Source: Psococerastis gibbosa
Taxonomy: Eukaryota > Arthropoda > Insecta > Psocodea > Psocidae
Direction: 5' to 3'
Assembly (NCBI GenBank): GCA_963971405.1
Contig: OZ020485.1
Location: forward strand, 11,904,001 to 11,968,000
DNA: 64,000 nt
Of this stretch, positions 47,801-59,689 are shown in pieces. The notes below the pieces were generated by a model that was not told where the DNA came from, searched no databases, and saw only the letters and a list, made by a program, of their open reading frames with translations. A program made the translations under genes and the position numbers. Each line of letters opens with the position of its first letter. Within the stretch, counting starts at the first letter, position 1.

Positions 47801-50187
47801 ATTTTTTTTTTTTAAGCAAGTAGATGTGTGAGACGTTCTCGTGAAGAAATCTCGGAAGTATCTGAGACTGGGGCTGAATAATGAGGATTGAAATCGGAGT
47901 AGCACTCACTTTGATCTCATAAAATCAGCCCACACTCCAGAACTGGCTAATGGAATGGCCCATTGGGCTGCACCCAGCATCTAAAAACAAGATAAACTGG
48001 CCATCTTGATTAAATATTTTAACTGCTTTACAAAAATTATTCTTACATAAACCCAACATTACACCAATATTAGAACAATATTTCATAGGTAGTCACTAAA
48101 TTGCCAAAATAAAAGCAGGCGGTCGGATCGGCAAGTAAACAAAAACCGCTTGATTGACTGGTTAGCCATCGGTAAACTACAGTAAATAAAGTAATTGAAC
48201 ACACGAATTAAGAGTTTTACGCCCTAACATTCTTCAAAAATTATAACAATATTCATTTAATACAATAATAAGGGAAAGAAGAAACGCTTTTCGAATCGAG
48301 ACGACAGCATTCAAATCTACATTTCAATTGTCATTTTTTATAATATTAGCGTTCTATTGGTATTAAAATACTTACCTAATTAATAAGCACACTTTTGAAG
48401 ATCCAATAGTTCCATTTTAAGTAATCTCTATGCTGTTTAACAGTAACTAAAAAGAAATAAAACTGCCTGTTACACCCTCACATTACTCACACACAGCGAA
48501 CTCGCGAAACTTTGAAATGAAATGAAAATGGAGTAGCAGACGACATCTACAAATTCCAATTCTACGCGCTAAAATTTAAAATAATTTTATGAGAAGGACC
48601 GACAGAACGCTAATTATGTAGTATTTACCTTTTATTAGCTATTTATTATATATATTTACATAATATATTGAATACGATATGCATTTCAAAATGGAAACCT
48701 ATTCCATACTGTACTATAATGCTGTTATTTAATTTGTGATACAATGTAATATATCACAAACTAAATTTGACTCTGCACGTTATGAATGTATAATGCCGAA
48801 ATTTAAATTTTATCTACCTACATAAAATAAAATTACAATTTGAGACATCTGAAGAAAAAAAAGAACTTAACAATGGGTCATGTTCACAGTCTCCATGAAG
48901 CCATGTGCTAAGATGAATAAGCAATAAGCATTTTTAAAGCATGCATCTTCTGCCGATTGTTTTCAAAAAGTCATTTAGCCTATAATATTGGCTTTCTAGT
49001 TCCTAAGGGCTATGAGGTTTTATACATTTTCTATGTTCAAGTCTTCAAGTACTCACCTACAATCAGCTTTATTTCATTGATTTACCATGATGATGGAATG
49101 GTGGTAGACTATATATGCCGGACTGCAGGTACCCGTACGTACGCTCATAGGAACCGACTATTTAATTTACATGAGTAGGCTACCTAGCCTATCTTAGAAC
49201 TGACTTTTCTTTAATGCGACTAGTCTAGTCTGGACGGACATTTGGACAATCCAACAGTTTTTGTTCGATTGTTTTTTTCTAATAAACTTCCATCAAGGGT
49301 GAAATTGAGGACAACAAATTACTCTAGCAGCAATTCTTGGTCAGTTATCAGGATACCTTGGCTTCACCAGGTGGCAACCTGACGCATTTTGGATCACCAT
49401 CACAGGGTCACACATGTAAAATTGTTCAACATTTATGTCCCATAAATTAAACATCGAGGCGTTCAATCTATTCTATCAATGACCTTGACCATAACAAGGA
49501 GTCATCACAAAAAAATAATTAAAAGTACCTGGACAAGTGTTTATTGTGCATTTTGTAAAAATAAATTAAAAGTCACACAGATACCACTTTATTAAATAAA
49601 ACGAAAAATAGCAATACATAAAAAAATTATTTGTGTCTCAGTTCTATTAAATGATTTAAATGTGTGGCAAAACTGGATAATATGCTGGAAGCACAAAATT
49701 ACAAGCAAAGTGCACTATTAGACTTATCGAAATAAAATATATGTATACGCGTACAACACTAAACATAAAATTAAAAGTCTCATACTCATTCATCAGCATA
49801 TACAATGATGTTTAAAGAATTGATTCATAACCCGGGAATTATTTAAACTATTTTAATGGACAATTTGCTTATAGAAAGAAAACAAAAGCAATATGCCCTC
49901 TTCTGATTGGCGGGTCAATTCTCAATTGTACCGCTCATGTTTATGTTATACGGGGGAGCACATCGCGTGTCAATAATATTGACCGTCTCGCCATTTTGTC
50001 GCACACAATTAATATTGAAAGCAAAAATTAAATTTTATTTTTATTTCGTGTTGTTGCTGCAAAAAAGGACAAATAATGATTCAAAATTGAGTAAATAGTC
50101 AATTGTTAGTTTGTTATTAATTGTGAATTATCGCCATTAGTATTAAGGAAAAATGACCAAGCCTCCAATACAATATTCTTTATTTTT
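44818..50187. other. Long AT-rich stretch without recognisable genes
   Basis: Contains an inverted pair of family C SINE pieces (46085-46220) and repeat E-like sequence with mirrored blocks (46860-47600; ccggagtcgccgatattcca occurs on opposite strands at about 47110 and 47510). No exon with family similarity was seen. Confidence 0.4.
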
Positions 50188-50200
50188 AAATCTGGACAAA

Positions 50201-50442
50201 GCCGGCCGCCTTACCAAGTTGAATCCAGCGGACCAGAGCAGGTTCAAAGATGCAGATAACTTGGTAGTGTGCACAGTGCCGGTAGGGAAACATGGTAGGA
50301 CTTGTCCTGGTCACCTCCGAACTAATCGTGTGACTTCACTGTGTTTCCCAAGTGGTTCGGAATCCACTATAATCAGGAGGTCCCCTGTCCTATGGGCCCA
50401 CACCGTGGCCTGGGACTGTGTCCAACCATACTACTAACTAAC
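50201..50442 (+). mobile_element. Retroposon of 242 bp with 14-bp target-site duplication
   Basis: taaatctggacaaa is repeated exactly at 50187-50200 and 50443-50456. The insert starts gccggccgccttaccaagtt and ends in a short (aact)n tail (ctactaactaact). Exact duplications plus a simple tail indicate target-primed retrotransposition, as a SINE or 5'-truncated LINE. No box A/B match was found. Confidence 0.75.
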
Positions 50443-50623
50443 TAAATCTGGACAAAAAAACATCTAAATATTGAATGTGGTTCTTTGATCTTTTGTGTTT
50501 CTCTTGATGTCTGCTTCTTACAATTTCTTTATATTTAAACATGAGCAACCGTTGAGGTCCTAATCGCAATTATATAATTATCCACTACTGTATATAAATA
50601 TAAATAAATAAATACGGACTTTT

Positions 50624-50815
50624 TTGTTCTATTACTAAGCCAACCTAGCGGAGTTAGGGCTATAAAGCCCTCTCTTACACTCAACTAAGAAAGCCCGGGA
50701 CCGCCTGCTTTACATGCCCTCCGAAGCATGGCCAGAAAATGTAGGAAGTGTAGGACTCGAACCAACAACCTTTCGGGTGAAAGTCAGAGTCCGTACCACT
50801 ACTCTACATGTCCTG
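50624..50815 (-). mobile_element. tRNA-derived SINE, family A, reverse
   Basis: Minus strand: gtagagtagtggtacggact, then cccgaaaggttgttggttcgag, then gggctttatagccctaactc and taatagaac. Close to the 25775 copy. Confidence 0.8.
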
Positions 50816-51822
50816 ATTCTTCCTCTTGAATAAAAAGTTGCGCGATGCCCCTCTTTACAAGTTAAACAACGGGTGGCACATTGAGAATTGACCAGCTAAT
50901 TACAGCGAGGCAAAGGTCCAACATATTGGGAAATGCTATATACAAGTTGTTTCTTTCCGGTGTTAATACCTGTATTGCTGTAATCCAACAGACGAGATTC
51001 GTTTTGGTGATGTTTGTACCACTGTATGTAAGTCATACGTAAGTTAAGAAGATGCATCTATGTCGAAAAAACAACCAGTAGCATTAATTTATTCTACTGT
51101 AATTCCCATAAGTAAAGTTACATTAATTGGGGTTTACTTAGAATAATTTAATCTTATTCCCGGATAGGTTATTATTTAAACGCCATGGTAGGCTTGCAGG
51201 CAAAAATTTAGCCCAATATTACGCTCAGATAAAAAATAAACTGCCTCTTAATTCTTATTTTCATTTCATTTTATACAATTGAGATTTTATTAAAGTATGT
51301 AAAAATAAAAACCGGTAGTTGTTGCCAAAACAGTAGGCTATGTACAGAATACAGATTGTTTGGTACAATAAGCTTGAAAATGTTTTTCAAAAACCATAAT
51401 CACTAAACTATTACGTCTAATAATTCATATGATCTGAAGATGAATCAACAAAACCAAAATTAAGAATGAACAAAAAAAGACCGGTGATGGTACTGCTTAG
51501 GAAGTTGCGATCAGGAACATGCCTGATAGCTTATTTTATATTCCTAACAGTGAATGAAAGGCAATCATTATGGACCCAGAACCAATGAAAAATGAAATGC
51601 TTTATGTTAGAACCCAGACCTTCCGAAACCGGTCGGTAAAACTTTATGTGATTTTCTCTTTCTCCCCCAATACTTTTAAAAATCATATAAACTTTCTTTT
51701 CATTACAGCAGCAAGCCATAGTAAATGACGTATTCTTTGCAGTTTTGTAAACCATGAATACATTTTGTATAGTCATGAACTGCTACCGATAAAACGGATA
51801 TGAAGCTGCAGTAATTGCCTTA

Positions 51823-51960
51823 GGCGGTTATTCCAGCGACGTCAATAGTGACAGTAATTGTGGTATTGACGTGGTAGCAGCCACTTTTGGACTGTCTTTA
51901 CTGTCTGCTACCACGTCAATCACGTCAATAATCACTATTGACGTCGGTGGAATAACCGCC
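51823..51960. mobile_element. GGCGG-family hairpin MITE, 138 bp, TTA duplication
   Basis: Arms ggcggttattccagcgacgt / acgtcggtggaataaccgcc continue inward as mirrors (caatagtgac...; ccacgtcaat). tta flanks both ends (51820-51822, 51961-51963). This is the copy with the clearest 3-bp duplication. Confidence 0.85.
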
Positions 51961-52175
51961 TTAGATAGCACAGAAGTTTGTTAATATACGGAATTAAAAT
52001 TCATTTAAAAAAAACTCAGCGAAATACCTCCAGACGGGATCTGGGGACCATAAAATCAACAAAAGTTAAACCAATAGTAGAAGAATTATTGCGATTGATT
52101 AATATATAGCAAAAATTGAACTAGAGCAAAAAAATTAAGGAACAATCGGAGTGGAAAGGGCCTTGTGGAAGTGTA

Positions 52176-52511
52176 CATGGCCGTCCGCAGGATGAAATAT
52201 GAGGTGGGTCAAGAGCGAATGAAAAAAATTGAAAATTCCAGTTTTTGTTATGGAGGGGGGGGGGGCAAATATGGGATTAAGTAATATTATAAATAAAATA
52301 TCAATAATTACGATGAATCCTCCTATTTATTATATTTAATGTAAGTGGCCAATTGGGCTGTTTTTATTCTTTTTTTTTTAATTTCTTTATTTTTATTTAA
52401 AAAAAAAAAAAATTCATAGTAATTACGTTTTGTACCTAATTAGTACCATTTTTTCCGGGTCAATTGAGGTGGGTCAGATGACCCATCTGCCCATAGCTGT
52501 GGACGGCCATG
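52176..52511. mobile_element. hAT-type MITE, 336 bp, with 8-bp target-site duplication
   Basis: Ends catggccgtcc / ggacggccatg; exact 8-bp duplication gaagtgta at 52168-52175 and 52512-52519. The inner left ggtgggtca and right tgacccatc are also mirrored. Contains a poly-G tract and A/T runs; no transposase. Confidence 0.88.
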
Positions 52512-52524
52512 GAAGTGTAAACAT

Positions 52525-53220
52525 CAAATATCTAATGAAATATCAATCGTAGAGCCGTCAACAATATCAGAACAGAAGTAATTTTCTGAGCATCGTGATG
52601 TATGGTATGTACATCTTTGTAACACAGATTCGCCACAATGAGGTTCATTTGTGACGTCATTTTGTAGATGGCAGCACGCACCAGTTGCTAAGATATCAAA
52701 GCGTTGATTTTCCCATAAGCCTCAATAATATTTTAAAATTATTATATTTATGTATTATTTTAAAGTGATATTTTTTTATAAATAATGGAGAATATATATA
52801 TTAAATTATATGCAGCGCAATAAGGTCCAGGTATAGTACAAATATTATAAAAAATATAAAAATAATTAATTAGATGCTAAGAACTAAGTTTTCACACGCA
52901 AACGGCGGCCATTTTGAATAATATGGATATCGTATTGTCGTCAGCGAACCTAGTGACCAAAACTGTCCCTACAGAACCTCATTATTGAATTTGATTTGTA
53001 TATTTTGTATAAAAAACTATGGTGTGGTAGTCATGTAGGTTATGAAGTGTATGGTAGTGGCCACATGTCATTTATCGAAATGTAGAGCAGCATTTTTGCT
53101 AATTCGACGGCTATTTTTGACGGCTCTACAACCAATATTTACGGTAAAAATAGACTTTGTAAAAAAAACGCTTGTGGGAGGGGAGCTACTCCAATTTGCT
53201 CATATGCCTTGCGTTAAAAC
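52525..53220. repeat. Dispersed repeat E copy
   Basis: Left: tcaaatatctaatgaaatat, then caatcgtagagccgtca. Right: atttatcgaaatgtagagca, then gacggctctacaaccaatat, a mirrored arrangement. Similar ends are at 54145-54490, 18365-18620 and 25485-25570. Probably a diverged DNA element. Confidence 0.5.
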
Positions 53221-54144
53221 ATAAATAAAAATAAAAATACCGTTTTAAACAAGTTTACAAAGAAAAAAAGAGGAAAGAGCAGAAAGTAATACCGAAATTT
53301 CAGTTTTTTCAAATATTAACGAATGAAGTACTTTGCCATGTGGTAAATAAACAAGGCAAACAGTACCGTAATCCATCAACAATGGAATCATAAATTTAGG
53401 GTTTTCGTTAGGGTATCACAAATGGTGAACGCACAGTAAAGAAACTTTCTTCTGCTGGTTTGCGGATCAACCAATCAGAGAAATGAATCTAATAGGACGT
53501 TTACGTCATCTCTAGATAGGTCCACGCATAGCAGACATAATGGATTTCTAGACTAAAGTTCTCCATTGTTTCCTATTTATGTGGAAATATACATTCTTAG
53601 ATTTAAATGACATAACTAACTGTATGTTGGAAAGCATGTTCTGAAGGATATAGGAAAGAGTTAGCACGTTCCACTCGTAATGTATTTAGAGTTAAGTGAT
53701 TAAGGCAGACACTTGAAATTATTTTGGACACAAACGACAACCGCATCTTATTGGCGAAATTAATTTATTCCTCGTTCTGCAGCCGCAAAGGTATAAAATT
53801 GTTCAGATGAACAATTCCTAAATAACACAAGCTTAGATATAATAATAATAAATAAAATGTATAAATATAATATAATAAAAAAAAAAATAATAATACAAGT
53901 TTTCTCAAAACACCGACTATTCACCCGACAGAACGACTATTTTAATTCAGTATATATAAAGCACTTTATCATGTTTTTTATAGTAATAATATTCCAGGCG
54001 GTAAAATGAAAATTTACTTACTGTTTGTCTTTTATTAATTTTTCATCTGATAATTTCAATATCTTGTCTGAGGAATTAAATTTGTTAACTCTCAATCGTG
54101 ATTTGTCAACAAAATATTTGAAATCTCTGCCTTAAGAGTCAATT

Positions 54145-54490
54145 AGAGGGGAAATCCTTAAATACGTGTACAAATCAAATATCTCATGCAATATCTACCT
54201 AGAGCTGTCACAAATATCAGGACAAACAAGAAAGTTTTCTGAGCATTTTCTTTCTAACACAGATTGGCCACAATCAATGAACTTTATTAGAAGAAAAAAC
54301 GATTGGTGCTGTAGAACCGAGGAAGGAGTTCAAGAACTGTGGTCAATTGGTGTTTTTGAAGGGCACATGACACATATTGAAATGTAGAGGAGCATTTTCC
54401 TAAGACAGCTCCACGATCGATATTTCCTGTGACAATCGCTACGTACAAAAACACGTAGTGGGGGTTCTCCGATTTGCTATTAACATAGAT
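54145..54490. repeat. Dispersed repeat E copy, short form
   Basis: tcaaatatctcatgcaatat...agagctgtca at the left; aaatgtagaggagcattttc and agacagctccacgatcgata at the right. Confidence 0.5.
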
Positions 54491-54649
54491 TGGAGTCAAC
54501 TGCAACATGCACCGCAAGCAACCGAAGCTTAGATCATTGCACCATTTCATACTATTAACAAGTCTATTATTTCCCCCAAGTGTGTTTAAGCGACAAATTT
54601 CAAAATATTGTTGTGACATTGGTGGTGTATTTTTGACGAAATTAACACT

Positions 54650-55230
54650 CTGCGGACGGGAAAATGCTCCATCCTATTCGGACTAGGCGGTGTCCAATGG
54701 AAACTCATATCTCCAATGCATAAGATTTCCAAATGTTGTATTTTATTTTTGTTCTTATTGTACCATAGACCATTATAAATAGTTACTAACTTTCAGTATA
54801 TGTTTAATTTGTGTTTAAAGGGTAAACAGAAAGGAAGTATTAGTATAAGAAATGCTCCATCCTAGGCGGTGTCCAATGGACACTCATATTTCCAATGCAT
54901 TAGATTTCCAAATGTTGTAATTATTTTTTGTTCTTAATGTCCCATAGACCGTAAGATCAAAGATAATTCATGAGAAAAAACAAATGCATCCTCTGAAATA
55001 CGACTTACGCGCGTTCATTTTGTAATGGGTGTCCAATGGCGCCACCGTCCGATTAAGGTGCGACATTGTGTACAGCCTAAACTAGAAGGATGAAGTATAA
55101 TTTTTGTAGACTAAATCAAAATTTAACTCAAGTTAGGAAAAGAGGCCAATAATTGAAAAGTTATAAATACTTGAAATCAGAAAAGCTTCCATTGGACACC
55201 GCCCGTCCGCATAGTGTTAATCAATTTCTC
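54650..55230. repeat. Local duplicated block
   Basis: aatgctccatcctaggcggtgtccaatgga-type sequence occurs at about 54662-54720 and 54850-54900, and an inverted ttccattggacaccgccc at about 55187-55203. No function recognised. Confidence 0.5.
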
Positions 55231-55603
55231 GTTCCACAGCCGCAAAGATATGTTTTGAAACCTCTCCTTTAATTTACAATTTTAAAATTGATAGAAACGA
55301 CGGATGAAATTCAGGGTACATGGAAAACCGTCGATACGTGTTATGTCAACATGTATCTGGAACATTTTAAAAACATAAATGAAACCCCCTCCAATCTATA
55401 TGAATATTGAGTGGTCAAAGAAGAAATTCCATAAAAAATAACACGGTTTCACACTTTTCCCTACATTGTTATACCCCTAAAATGCACGTCTGCAAAAACA
55501 TACAGTCAAAACCACTTGTAAGAGGCGGGCCCTGTCACAACTCCAAGGCCTTTCTTTTCTAGAAGCGGTGAATGTCCTTAAGAGGAAGCTGCCCGTTCAC
55601 AAT

Positions 55604-55933
55604 GGCCACCCCCGGATCACCCCAAAATAGGTTGGTTTACATCTTTCATTTAAGTTAATACTTATATTTAAGTTATAAAGATTTGGTCCATTCAATTGGT
55701 ATAGTACTATTTCATACACCCCATTATAAGGGGATTTTAATTTTTGTTGTCATACATTCGAAAATTCGATAAATTTCTGTCGTTTTTCATTTCACGGAAA
55801 ACCGCCTCCACCAAAACTTAACAAAATCGAAATAGTAGTCTACAAATTGAGTGGACCAAATATTTATAACCTTGGGTATTATCACAAATAAAAAATATAA
55901 ACCAACCTATTTTGGGGTGATCCAGGGGTGGCC
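55604..55933. mobile_element. MITE with ggccaccccc ends, 330 bp, AAT duplication
   Basis: Inverted ends of about 40 bp: ggccacccccggatcacccc, then aaaataggttggttta, mirrored by ccaacctattttggggtgat, then ccaggggtggcc. aat flanks both sides. Confidence 0.8.
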
Positions 55934-56670
55934 AATGTTTACTGCCAGTATCCTCGTAATTATTACGAAAAAGTGACAAGGAAATTCTTGAGTAATCACT
56001 TTGCACATTATAGCACATATTTCCCCTACAGTGAGAGTTTCCATTCACTATTAATTGTGAGGAGACGCACCCGAAAAGTTTAGATACTATGGTAATAATA
56101 AAGTAAATTCATGCATACTGTATTTCTATAAACTACATAATAATTGTCAACAAGAACGAATTCATGCAAAATGGGACATAACGTAACATATTTGGTTATC
56201 TGGAAATAAGAAACCTGTTAGCACAGACCAATTACCTCTTAGAACCAGTTTCGAATGTATTAGTGGGTAGGCTAAGGTACGTAGTGTAAAAAAATTGCGT
56301 CAGCGAAGTTATTGAAGGGGACCAGGGATAGAGCATTTTTCAGGGAGGGGGGGGGTGCATTATATAAATGCCATGATTTATAGACAATATTAAGGAAGCC
56401 AGACGATGATATAGTTCCATTTAATTCAGGAACTGTATTTATGAATTTATTTTTCAACACCCAGGGGGGGGGGGGGCATTGATCTCCTTACAAGTGAGTC
56501 CAATCAAGAATGAACCAATTTCGCATAAGATTCTACAGGTCCTCCCAAGCATTTTGGCTACAGTCAGAGTTAGGGACCTACACCAATCATTACACATTTT
56601 TCACTCATGGCCTACCCACTATTGTTGAAGTAATAACTTTACACTTAAGAGGACGCTGAACATAGATATT

Positions 56671-57218
56671 GGTCACCCCTGGATCACACAAAAATCTGTC
56701 CGTTTTTTATTAATTTACTACGCCAGAGCATGATGAAATGTTGAGTACTATTTCACACTAATAATGAATGTTTACTTTTTGTGCTGTGAAACTGATGAGA
56801 CAGAAATTTACTGAATGAAAAAAAAATAAACACCAAAAATTAAAAATACCATATAATATGGCGTATGAAATAGTCCTCTACAAGTTGGATAGACTATGTA
56901 AGGATTTGAAAAAGGGCGCGAAATGGAATTCAACATTTTCGATAGTTTGGAACATTTTTCAAAATCTTAAAACTAAATCCAAAGGCGGCTATTCCATTTG
57001 TCAATATTCCGTCATTTATGCATAAATAATAAGTCTCTACCATATTATAATTAAATTGAAAATAGATAGGTTAAGTATCTACATAATAGTCTCCTTAAAA
57101 CAAAAATCTCAACAATTATTGATGCACAAATGACGGAATATTGACAAGTGGAATAGCCGCCTAACGCGTAGTAAATAAAATAAAAACTGACTGATTTTGG
57201 TGTGACCCAGGGGTGGCC
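56671..57218. mobile_element. Related MITE containing a nested GGCGG MITE
   Basis: Ends ggtcacccctggatcacac / gtgtgacccaggggtggcc, same family as 55604-55933 but more diverged. A GGCGG-family hairpin is inserted at 56984-57161. Confidence 0.7.
56984..57161. mobile_element. GGCGG-family hairpin MITE, 178 bp
   Basis: Ends ggcggctattccatttgtca / tgacaagtggaatagccgcc. The arms (atattccgtcatttatgcat; atgcacaaatgacggaatat) match each other and no other copy. Confidence 0.8.
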
Positions 57219-57293
57219 AATATCGACAGTCAGCTTGCTCTGACGACCACTTACAAAAAGTAAGCAAATACACTATTTTATTTCTAAGCAGCT

Positions 57294-57728
57294 TCACTCA
57301 ACAGCGAAACCACAAGTTTCTTCAACAGCCTGCGTCAATTTTTCATACATATGCTCCTGTGTCGGATACGGAGGAATATCTATTCGATTAAAACAAGTGT
57401 GTGCTTTTGGTAAATTTTCGATGGGCGCATCAACGAGGTGTATGGTAAACAGCCGCGGTCCTGTGGCTCCTGTGGACCCCTGGAGGGCCTTGAACCCCTG
57501 CAGAGGCACACGGGAGCTGCCGGTCACAAACTGCAAGAGCCGGGCCTGCATTTCTTCCGAATACCTCTCGACGATTTCCCAGAACCAGACGACGACCGGT
57601 GTCGCGGGCGAGCAGTGTTTTAACCTAGTGTTGGCTTTCCAATCAGCCACATCGATTTTGCTTATCCCTCCGAGTACCAACTCGAGTTCCCTCTCGTCAA
57701 ACAGTCGAAGTAAGTTGGCAGGAACAAC
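57294..57728 (-). CDS. Smurf: Smurf terminal exon: HECT C-lobe with catalytic Cys
   Basis: Acceptor atttacag, just above 57728. Starts VVPANLLRLFDERELELVLG, phase 0; stop TGA at 57294-57296. The active Cys is in HTCFNRID. A minus-strand AATAAA at 57277-57282 lies only 12 bp past the stop, so it may not be the signal used. Confidence 0.95.
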   Translation of the reverse strand, partial: VVPANLLRLFDERELELVLGGISKIDVADWKANTRLKHCSPATPVVVWFWEIVERYSEEMQARLLQFVTGSSRVPLQGFKALQGSTGATGPRLFTIHLVDAPIENLPKAHTCFNRIDIPPYPTQEHMYEKLTQAVEETCGFAVE

Positions 57729-58214
57729 CTGTAAATATGACAGTTTAAGGTTTGCATAAGGTTTTTTCCAAGAGGACCTGGGAGGGCTGGGATCCTATAA
57801 CGTGTAGTGAAATATCGCACGTCTGGAAAGCTCAATTCTCTCTCTAGTTACGGGCCTGCTTTCCAACCTGTTGCTACCTATGGGTGTGAAACATATGGGG
57901 GCAAACGCAAAGAAGTGAGGAGAGATACTGTATCGATGGGAGCGCAAAATACGCCACCCTGACTAGGCGGAGGGGGAAAATGGAGTAGGAGGGTCTATAT
58001 TACTATACCTTATATTCGTCTATCAATGACTAAGATATTTCAAGCAGTTACTAAATTGAAATACACCTATCCACCATATTTCACATAACAAGACAAATTA
58101 TTATTTCAAATTGTATACCTCAGTAAATCCTTTAAGAAGAGCTAGGAATTGTTGCTCGATTCCTCGCATGAATCGATAATAGACATAAAGCAGCACATAT
58201 TCTTTTTTATTGTC
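57294..58214 (-). CDS. Smurf: Smurf HECT E3 ubiquitin ligase, C-terminal part (two exons)
   Basis: Smurf (C2-WW-HECT) ubiquitinates Smad proteins and receptors in BMP/TGF-beta signalling, RhoA and other targets. Two exons give 176 residues of the HECT domain, ending at the natural C-terminus. Exon 58119-58214 reads DNKKEYVLLYVYYRFMRGIE. Exon 57294-57728 reads RLLQFVTGSSRVPLQGFKAL, then LPKAHTCFNRIDIPPYP with the catalytic Cys, and ends VEETCGFAVE, which is highly typical of Smurf1/2. Other NEDD4-family ligases end ...GFGQE or similar, so the assignment is firm. C2, WW and the rest of HECT would lie further upstream on the minus strand; I saw no further exon up to 64000. Confidence 0.94.
57850..57965 (+). 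mobile_element. Short LINE fragment in Smurf intron
   Basis: Reads PVATYGCETYG, as in the RTE motif RPVATYGSETW, then degenerates. Confidence 0.5.
58119..58214 (-). CDS. Smurf: Smurf exon: HECT N-lobe/C-lobe segment
   Basis: 96 nt, acceptor attgtttcag, donor gtatac, phase 0 at both ends. 32 codons: DNKKEYVLLYVYYRFMRGIE, then QQFLALLKGFTE; matches Smurf ENKEEYVxLYVxxRFMRGIE. Confidence 0.94.
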
Positions 58215-58309
58215 CTGAAACAATAAATTATGTCAGTGAACGGGTATAACGGGTAAGCATACGTTTGTTATCATGAGGTCTACATTATTGACGAAAAGTC
58301 GCATTACAG

Positions 58310-58311
<2 letters not shown>

Positions 58312-58342
<31 letters not shown>
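58312..58342. repeat. Poly-A run
   Basis: Near-uninterrupted A run of about 28 bases followed by tatatata. 58343-59390 otherwise shows no gene; ggcgtagttagggggg at 59030 resembles a hAT-type end without a partner. Confidence 0.6.
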
Positions 58343-58346
<4 letters not shown>

Positions 58347-59392
58347 TATAAGCTTTTATTTTTTTTATTTTTAATATGAATTATCATTTATCTATCAAAT
58401 AAAATAATCTAAAAGGAAAAAAACAGAAATCCAGGAATAGAAATTAATCGATTTTAATTGATTAACTATAGTTCACAAGACAAAATCTAGGCCTATTATG
58501 TATTTTCCGTTTAAGAGGATATAATACGTAGGAAAAATTTCGGACAGACCACAGATGAAAATATGAAGAAAAAAAAACGAAATATTTTTCTTCACTATTT
58601 AAGTTTCTAGTTTAAATTAAATGTATATTATTTAAAAATAATAGAGGCAATATAAAAATATTTAACAAAAACATTAATAATGTTCTGCTAATAAATAGTT
58701 AATTCTAGTGACACTATCTGGCAAAACAAAGATGACCCTGAGCCAACGGCTCACGGCTGTAAAGTGTAAACTGTAAAGGTAGAGGAGGCATCACCCCCTG
58801 CTGCTTCGCTGAATGGTCTTTATACCTGCGACCCGCAGGCTGCTAGACCCAGCCCAAGGAAGTAGGAACTCGGAAGATTTTATTCGAATCTCAGGATTGA
58901 TTTTTGCTCCAGCAGTGGCGGGTGCATTGTTTCATACTACCAGTGGCGACTAAGTCATAATAACCAACTTTCTAAAATTTGTTGTTGCCTATTTTCGATA
59001 GACGTACTCAGCTAGATTGCTATACATTGGCGTAGTTAGGGGGGCATAGCGACCCCCAGGTACTTGTCAAGCCCCCCCCCCCAGGATGTTTGAGTAAATA
59101 TAACAATTTAAAAAACTTAATAAATAAATAAACGAATAATTGAAAATCCGAAAAAAAATTATCAGAGCATATCAATAACGTTTAAAAAATCACTGTAGCG
59201 CAAATATTCGACCATTTTAATGCATTGTGTTGGCTATTTTCCATTCGAAAACGAAGTCAAGTATGTAGAGTATCGAGTGTACTTTGACATGCCTTCTAAC
59301 AGTGGTTTTTCGTTGCCTTCTGCATTTTTATGCCGTTGACTCTTCATTGAGTTCATTCACCTTCGGGGCCAACCCCATGACAAATGAGTACC

Positions 59393-59608
59393 TTAGTAGT
59401 GGTTGCTTATTTAGTGGCGGCAACTATTCGCCCCGTCACAAAGTCTACGTCGGGTTCTAGTGGCTTTCCCTAGACAAGCCTGCACCACCAGACTTGTTAC
59501 CACACCCTCTGATTATGCCGCTGCTTGGTCGGGGACTGCTTATGCGTTATATTCGCTATCTGCCACCTGTGACCCCACTAGTAGCCTGCAGCTCAGCCCT
59601 AGCACTAA
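59393..59608 (-). mobile_element. Inverted piece of RTE LINE 5' UTR
   Basis: The minus strand matches 6592-6830 of the intact LINE (ctagtggggtcacaggtggc vs ctagcggggtcacaggtggc; gtccccgaccaagcagcggc vs gtccccgaccatgcagtggc). It is followed at once by a plus-strand RTE polymerase piece. Confidence 0.75.
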
Positions 59609-59689
59609 TAGACTATACACAAATGAACTAAATAGAATAAATACAATTTACGAGGCAGTACGATAGGTTACAGAGAAATTAATTCAAAA

